This document shows positions 11,056-13,710 of a stretch of DNA of 13,710 nucleotides, piece after piece (within the stretch, counting starts at the first letter, position 1; each line of letters begins with the position of its first letter). Location: positions 1 through 13,710 of the forward strand of contig CAZMCC010000099.1 of assembly GCA_964564695.1 (NCBI GenBank), given 5' to 3'. The notes under the pieces are model-generated. The model was not told where the DNA came from. It saw only the letters and a program-made list of their open reading frames with translations, and searched no databases. This DNA comes from CAZMCC01 sp964564695. Its GTDB lineage: Bacteria; Planctomycetota; Phycisphaerae; Phycisphaerales; UBA1924. A program made the position numbers and the translations under genes.

Positions 11056-13710
11056 CTACACGAGCACGCGCTTGCGCCCTGCGCCGGCCTTGGGCGCGGC
11101 CGGCAGCGGCACCCGCGCGTCATCGAAATCGCCCCACGGGTCGCTTCGCTGCTTCTTGATAAGCGACGGCACACTCAGGACTGTGAACGCCGTCCCCCCC
11201 GGGTCGATGCTGTCGAGCTGGGTCCAGGTGATCGGCATCGAGACCGTCGCGCCGGGGCGGGCTCGCGTGGAGTACGGGGCGACCGAGGTGGCGCCGCGGG
11301 CGTTGCGGAGGTAGTCGACGAAGATGCGCCCGCCGCGTTTGGCCTTGAGCATGTTGGTGGTGTACTTCTCAGGGCTCTCGGTGGCGAGGGCCTCGGCGAG
11401 TTCGAGGCTGAAGGCCTTGGCCTGGCCCCAGTTGGCTTTGGGCTTGAGGGGCGCGACGACGTGGAGCCCCTTGCCGCCGGTGGTCTTGAGGAAGGGGGCG
11501 AGGCCGCGGGCTTTAAGGAGGGTGCGGACGCGCCTGGCGGCATCGACGACCGCGTCCCACGCGAGGTCGGTCGCGGGGTCGAGGTCGAAGACGAGGCGGT
11601 CGGGGCGGTCGAGGTCGTCGGCGGTGGAGCCCCAGGGGTGGAACTCGAGGACGTTCATCTGGACGAGGCCGATCACGTCGATGAGGTCGTCGCAGACGAT
11701 GAACTCGCCCCCCCCCGACTCCGCGCTGCGGAGCTTGACGTGCACGCTCGCGAGGCCGGCGGGGAGTCCGGCGTGCAGGTTCTTCTGGTAGAACTTCTGG
11801 CCGTCGACGCCGGTGGGGCAGCGGACGATGGAGACTGCGCGGTTGAGCAGGTGCGGGGCGAGGCGGTCGCCGACGGCGGCGTAGTACTCGGCGACCTGCT
11901 GCTTGGTGACTCCCACGTCGGGGTAGACGACGCGGTCGGGGTTCGAGATGCGCACGCCGTCGACGGTGGCGGAGGTGTCGGGCTTGGCGCGACGGCCGGG
12001 CGTTTTCGCGGGTGTGCGGGCGGAGGTGGTCTTGGAGGGTTTGCGTGCGGTGTGCGTTGTTGACTTCGCGGGCATGTCGCCTTCCTTCGCGTCGCTGTCG
12101 TCGTGCGGGCTCTTGCCCGAGACCAGATGCTTGGGGGCCTCGCGCACGACCTGGTGGGGCTTCTTGTCCAGGCGCAGGCCTTGGAACGCCGGGTGGCGCA
12201 GCAGGCCGTCGCTGGTCCAGCCGGTGAAGCGGACTTCGCCGACGAGCGCGGGCTTCACCCAGTGCACGCCCACGGCCTCCGCGCCGCGCGGCGGGTTGAC
12301 AAACACGGGCGCCTTCACCTCGATCGCGTTCAGGCGCGTGCGCATGTCGCTGAGCGCCGCTTCGGTGAAGCCGGTGCCGACCTTGCCGGCGTAGCGGAGC
12401 CGGCCGTCCTGGTAGTGGCCCAGCAGCAGGGCCCCGAGGTCGGGGCGCGAGCGGCGCGGCTCGGTGAAGCCGCCGATCACGAACTCCTGGCGGAGGGCGC
12501 ACTTCACTTTCACCCAGTCGGTGGTGCGGCGCTGGCGGTAGGGGCTGGTGGCGAGCTTGCAGATGATGCCTTCGAGGCCGAGGCGGCACGCGTTCTGCAC
12601 GACGGCCGAGCCGTCGCCGGCGATGTGGTCGCTGTAGCGGATGACCGTACCTTGGTCAAAGCCCGCGGTGTCGAGGAGCGATTTGAGCAGGCGCTTGCGT
12701 TCGAGGAGCGAGACGCCGCGGAGGTCGTGGCCCTCGAGGTATTGCAGATCGAAGGCGTAGTACGCGATGTTCGCCTTGGTGGAGTCGCGCAGGGCGTTCT
12801 GCAGGGCCTGGAAGTCGGAGTGGCCGGAGGCGTTGAGGGCGACGGCTTCGCCGTCGATGACGGCGGAGGTGATCGGGAATCGCTTGGCCGCGTCGGCGAT
12901 GGCCTTGAAGCGGGGCGTCCAGTCGTGGTCGTTGCGGCTGATGAGCGAGACTTCGGCTCCGTCGGCGTTGTTGATGGCGATCAGGATGCGGTAGCCGTCG
13001 AACTTCACCTCGTGGATCCAGTCGGCGCCGGTCGGGGGGGCGTCGACGAGGGTGGCGAGCTGGGGGGAGAGGTCTTTGGGGAACGAGGCGGGCTTGGCGC
13101 TTTCGGGCGGCGTGAACTTGAACGCCTTCGAGCGCGGCGGTGAGGAGGTTCGACGCTGCGTCTTGGTGCGAGCCTTGGCGGGGGCCTTCGCCGGCGCGGC
13201 ACGCGCGGCCTTCTTGCGTACCTTCACTGTGGCGCCACCGGCCGAGGCGATGTCTTCGAGCGAGCGCTTCGTGGAGACGCTCGTGGTGAACTTCGTGCGG
13301 GCGTCCTTCGTGTCGGAGGCGAAGGCGTCCTTGTGCTTGATGAGGAGCCAGTTGTTCTTGGAATCGCCGGGGCGGGAGCGCATCCGCACCAAGGCCCACT
13401 CGCCTTCGAGGCGCTCGCCGTGGAGGGTGAAGGTGAGCTTGCCTTTCTTGAGGCCATCGTGGGGGTCGCCGACGGGCTCCCAGGTGCCGCGGTCCCAGAG
13501 CATGACGGTGCCGCCGCCGTACTGGCCTTCGGGGATGGTGCCCTCGAACTTGCCGTACTCGACGGGGTGGTCCTCGACTTCGACGGCGAGGACCTTGTCG
13601 GCGGGGTTGAGGCTCGGGCCCTTGGGGACGGCCCAGCTTTTCAGGACGCCGTCGAGCTCGAGGCGGAAGTCGTAGTGCAGGGCGGTGGCGTCGTGCTTCG
13701 GGAGGACGTA
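11056..13710 (-). CDS. ligD: LigD: multidomain ATP-dependent DNA ligase for end joining (5' end beyond window)
   Basis: This bacterial NHEJ enzyme is visible for 884 residues; comparison with P. aeruginosa LigD suggests about 36 N-terminal residues are missing. The domain order is PE-LIG-POL. The phosphoesterase part (1 to about 130) keeps H6, H12, D14, R16, H48 and Y52, matching H42, H48, D50, R52, H84 and Y88 of the Pseudomonas enzyme. The ligase (about 205-530) has the adenylation lysine K236 in EVKFDGYR, VIDGEAVAL, EGIICK and DWVKVKC. The primase/polymerase domain (about 583-870) has FDLDP with D709 and D711, and D799 in RIFVDYLRN. Both linkers (about 162-199 and 542-582) are Lys/Ala/Pro/Thr-rich. 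LigD normally works with Ku at double-strand breaks; no Ku gene is visible here. The second linker contains a possible internal start. The stop faces the DUF72 stop across 2 nt. Confidence 0.96.
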   Translation of the reverse strand, partial: YVLPKHDATALHYDFRLELDGVLKSWAVPKGPSLNPADKVLAVEVEDHPVEYGKFEGTIPEGQYGGGTVMLWDRGTWEPVGDPHDGLKKGKLTFTLHGERLEGEWALVRMRSRPGDSKNNWLLIKHKDAFASDTKDARTKFTTSVSTKRSLEDIASAGGATVKVRKKAARAAPAKAPAKARTKTQRRTSSPPRSKAFKFTPPESAKPASFPKDLSPQLATLVDAPPTGADWIHEVKFDGYRILIAINNADGAEVSLISRNDHDWTPRFKAIADAAKRFPITSAVIDGEAVALNASGHSDFQALQNALRDSTKANIAYYAFDLQYLEGHDLRGVSLLERKRLLKSLLDTAGFDQGTVIRYSDHIAGDGSAVVQNACRLGLEGIICKLATSPYRQRRTTDWVKVKCALRQEFVIGGFTEPRRSRPDLGALLLGHYQDGRLRYAGKVGTGFTEAALSDMRTRLNAIEVKAPVFVNPPRGAEAVGVHWVKPALVGEVRFTGWTSDGLLRHPAFQGLRLDKKPHQVVREAPKHLVSGKSPHDDSDAKEGDMPAKSTTHTARKPSKTTSARTPAKTPGRRAKPDTSATVDGVRISNPDRVVYPDVGVTKQQVAEYYAAVGDRLAPHLLNRAVSIVRCPTGVDGQKFYQKNLHAGLPAGLASVHVKLRSAESGGGEFIVCDDLIDVIGLVQMNVLEFHPWGSTADDLDRPDRLVFDLDPATDLAWDAVVDAARRVRTLLKARGLAPFLKTTGGKGLHVVAPLKPKANWGQAKAFSLELAEALATESPEKYTTNMLKAKRGGRIFVDYLRNARGATSVAPYSTRARPGATVSMPITWTQLDSIDPGGTAFTVLSVPSLIKKQRSDPWGDFDDARVPLPAAPKAGAGRKRVLV
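12073..12088 (-). promoter_or_regulatory. Internal Shine-Dalgarno and ATG inside ligD at the LIG-POL linker
   Basis: On the minus strand GAAGGAAGG (12088-12080) is followed after four nucleotides by an in-frame ATG (12075-12073), codon 546 of the visible protein. Initiation here would give a 339-residue product: a short basic leader plus the whole POL domain. The match to a ribosome binding site is as good as those of the PepSY and regulator genes. It may be a used internal start, a scar of an ancient gene fusion, or chance within a Lys/Glu codon run. Confidence 0.4.

Overview
This is a high-GC bacterial window holding eight protein-coding genes. Two are cut by the window edges: an ABC permease at the left and LigD at the right. 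I recognised no RNA gene, CRISPR array or insertion sequence. My best guess at the host is a Planctomycetota bacterium, perhaps Phycisphaerae. The reasons are the membrane-anchored Opp-type binding protein, the permeases with large extracytoplasmic insertions, and the FEPFWRKDAAR wording of the kinase. This is recollection of family style, not a search result, and confidence is modest.

Layout. From about 5264 down to 1, on the minus strand, lies a peptide/nickel-type (Opp/Dpp) ABC import operon: an OppC-type permease, a binding protein tethered by a transmembrane helix and coiled coil, an OppB-type permease with a long periplasmic insert, and the start of a second OppC-type permease. No ATPase gene is visible. 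An almost perfect 25-bp inverted repeat with internal tandem repeats sits at the OppB/second-OppC junction. Divergently, on the plus strand from 5417, come a small exported PepSY-like protein, an OmpR-type response regulator, a histidine kinase and a gamma-glutamyltransferase-like Ntn hydrolase. These are closely spaced, and regulator and kinase overlap. A 132-bp gap with a nested double hairpin follows, then a DUF72 protein with a lysine-rich tail. Convergent with it, with only 2 nt between the stop codons, is a PE-LIG-POL LigD end-joining ligase that runs off the right edge.

How they fit together. The minus operon would import oligopeptides or similar solutes. The PepSY/two-component/GGT block looks like an envelope-sensing module with a secreted peptidase-like enzyme. 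DUF72 and LigD share alanine/lysine-rich disordered segments and may be linked to DNA, but that is inference.

The window is mostly recognisable families. The most worthwhile oddities are a well-placed Shine-Dalgarno and ATG inside ligD at the LIG-POL linker, which could yield a free POL domain; the H1-like tail on DUF72; two palindromic repeat elements; and a recurring TAnnnT box 5-7 nt before start codons that lack a Shine-Dalgarno, suggesting leaderless transcripts. The plus strand is G-rich whatever the gene direction: plus-strand genes favour G-ending codons and minus-strand genes C-ending ones.
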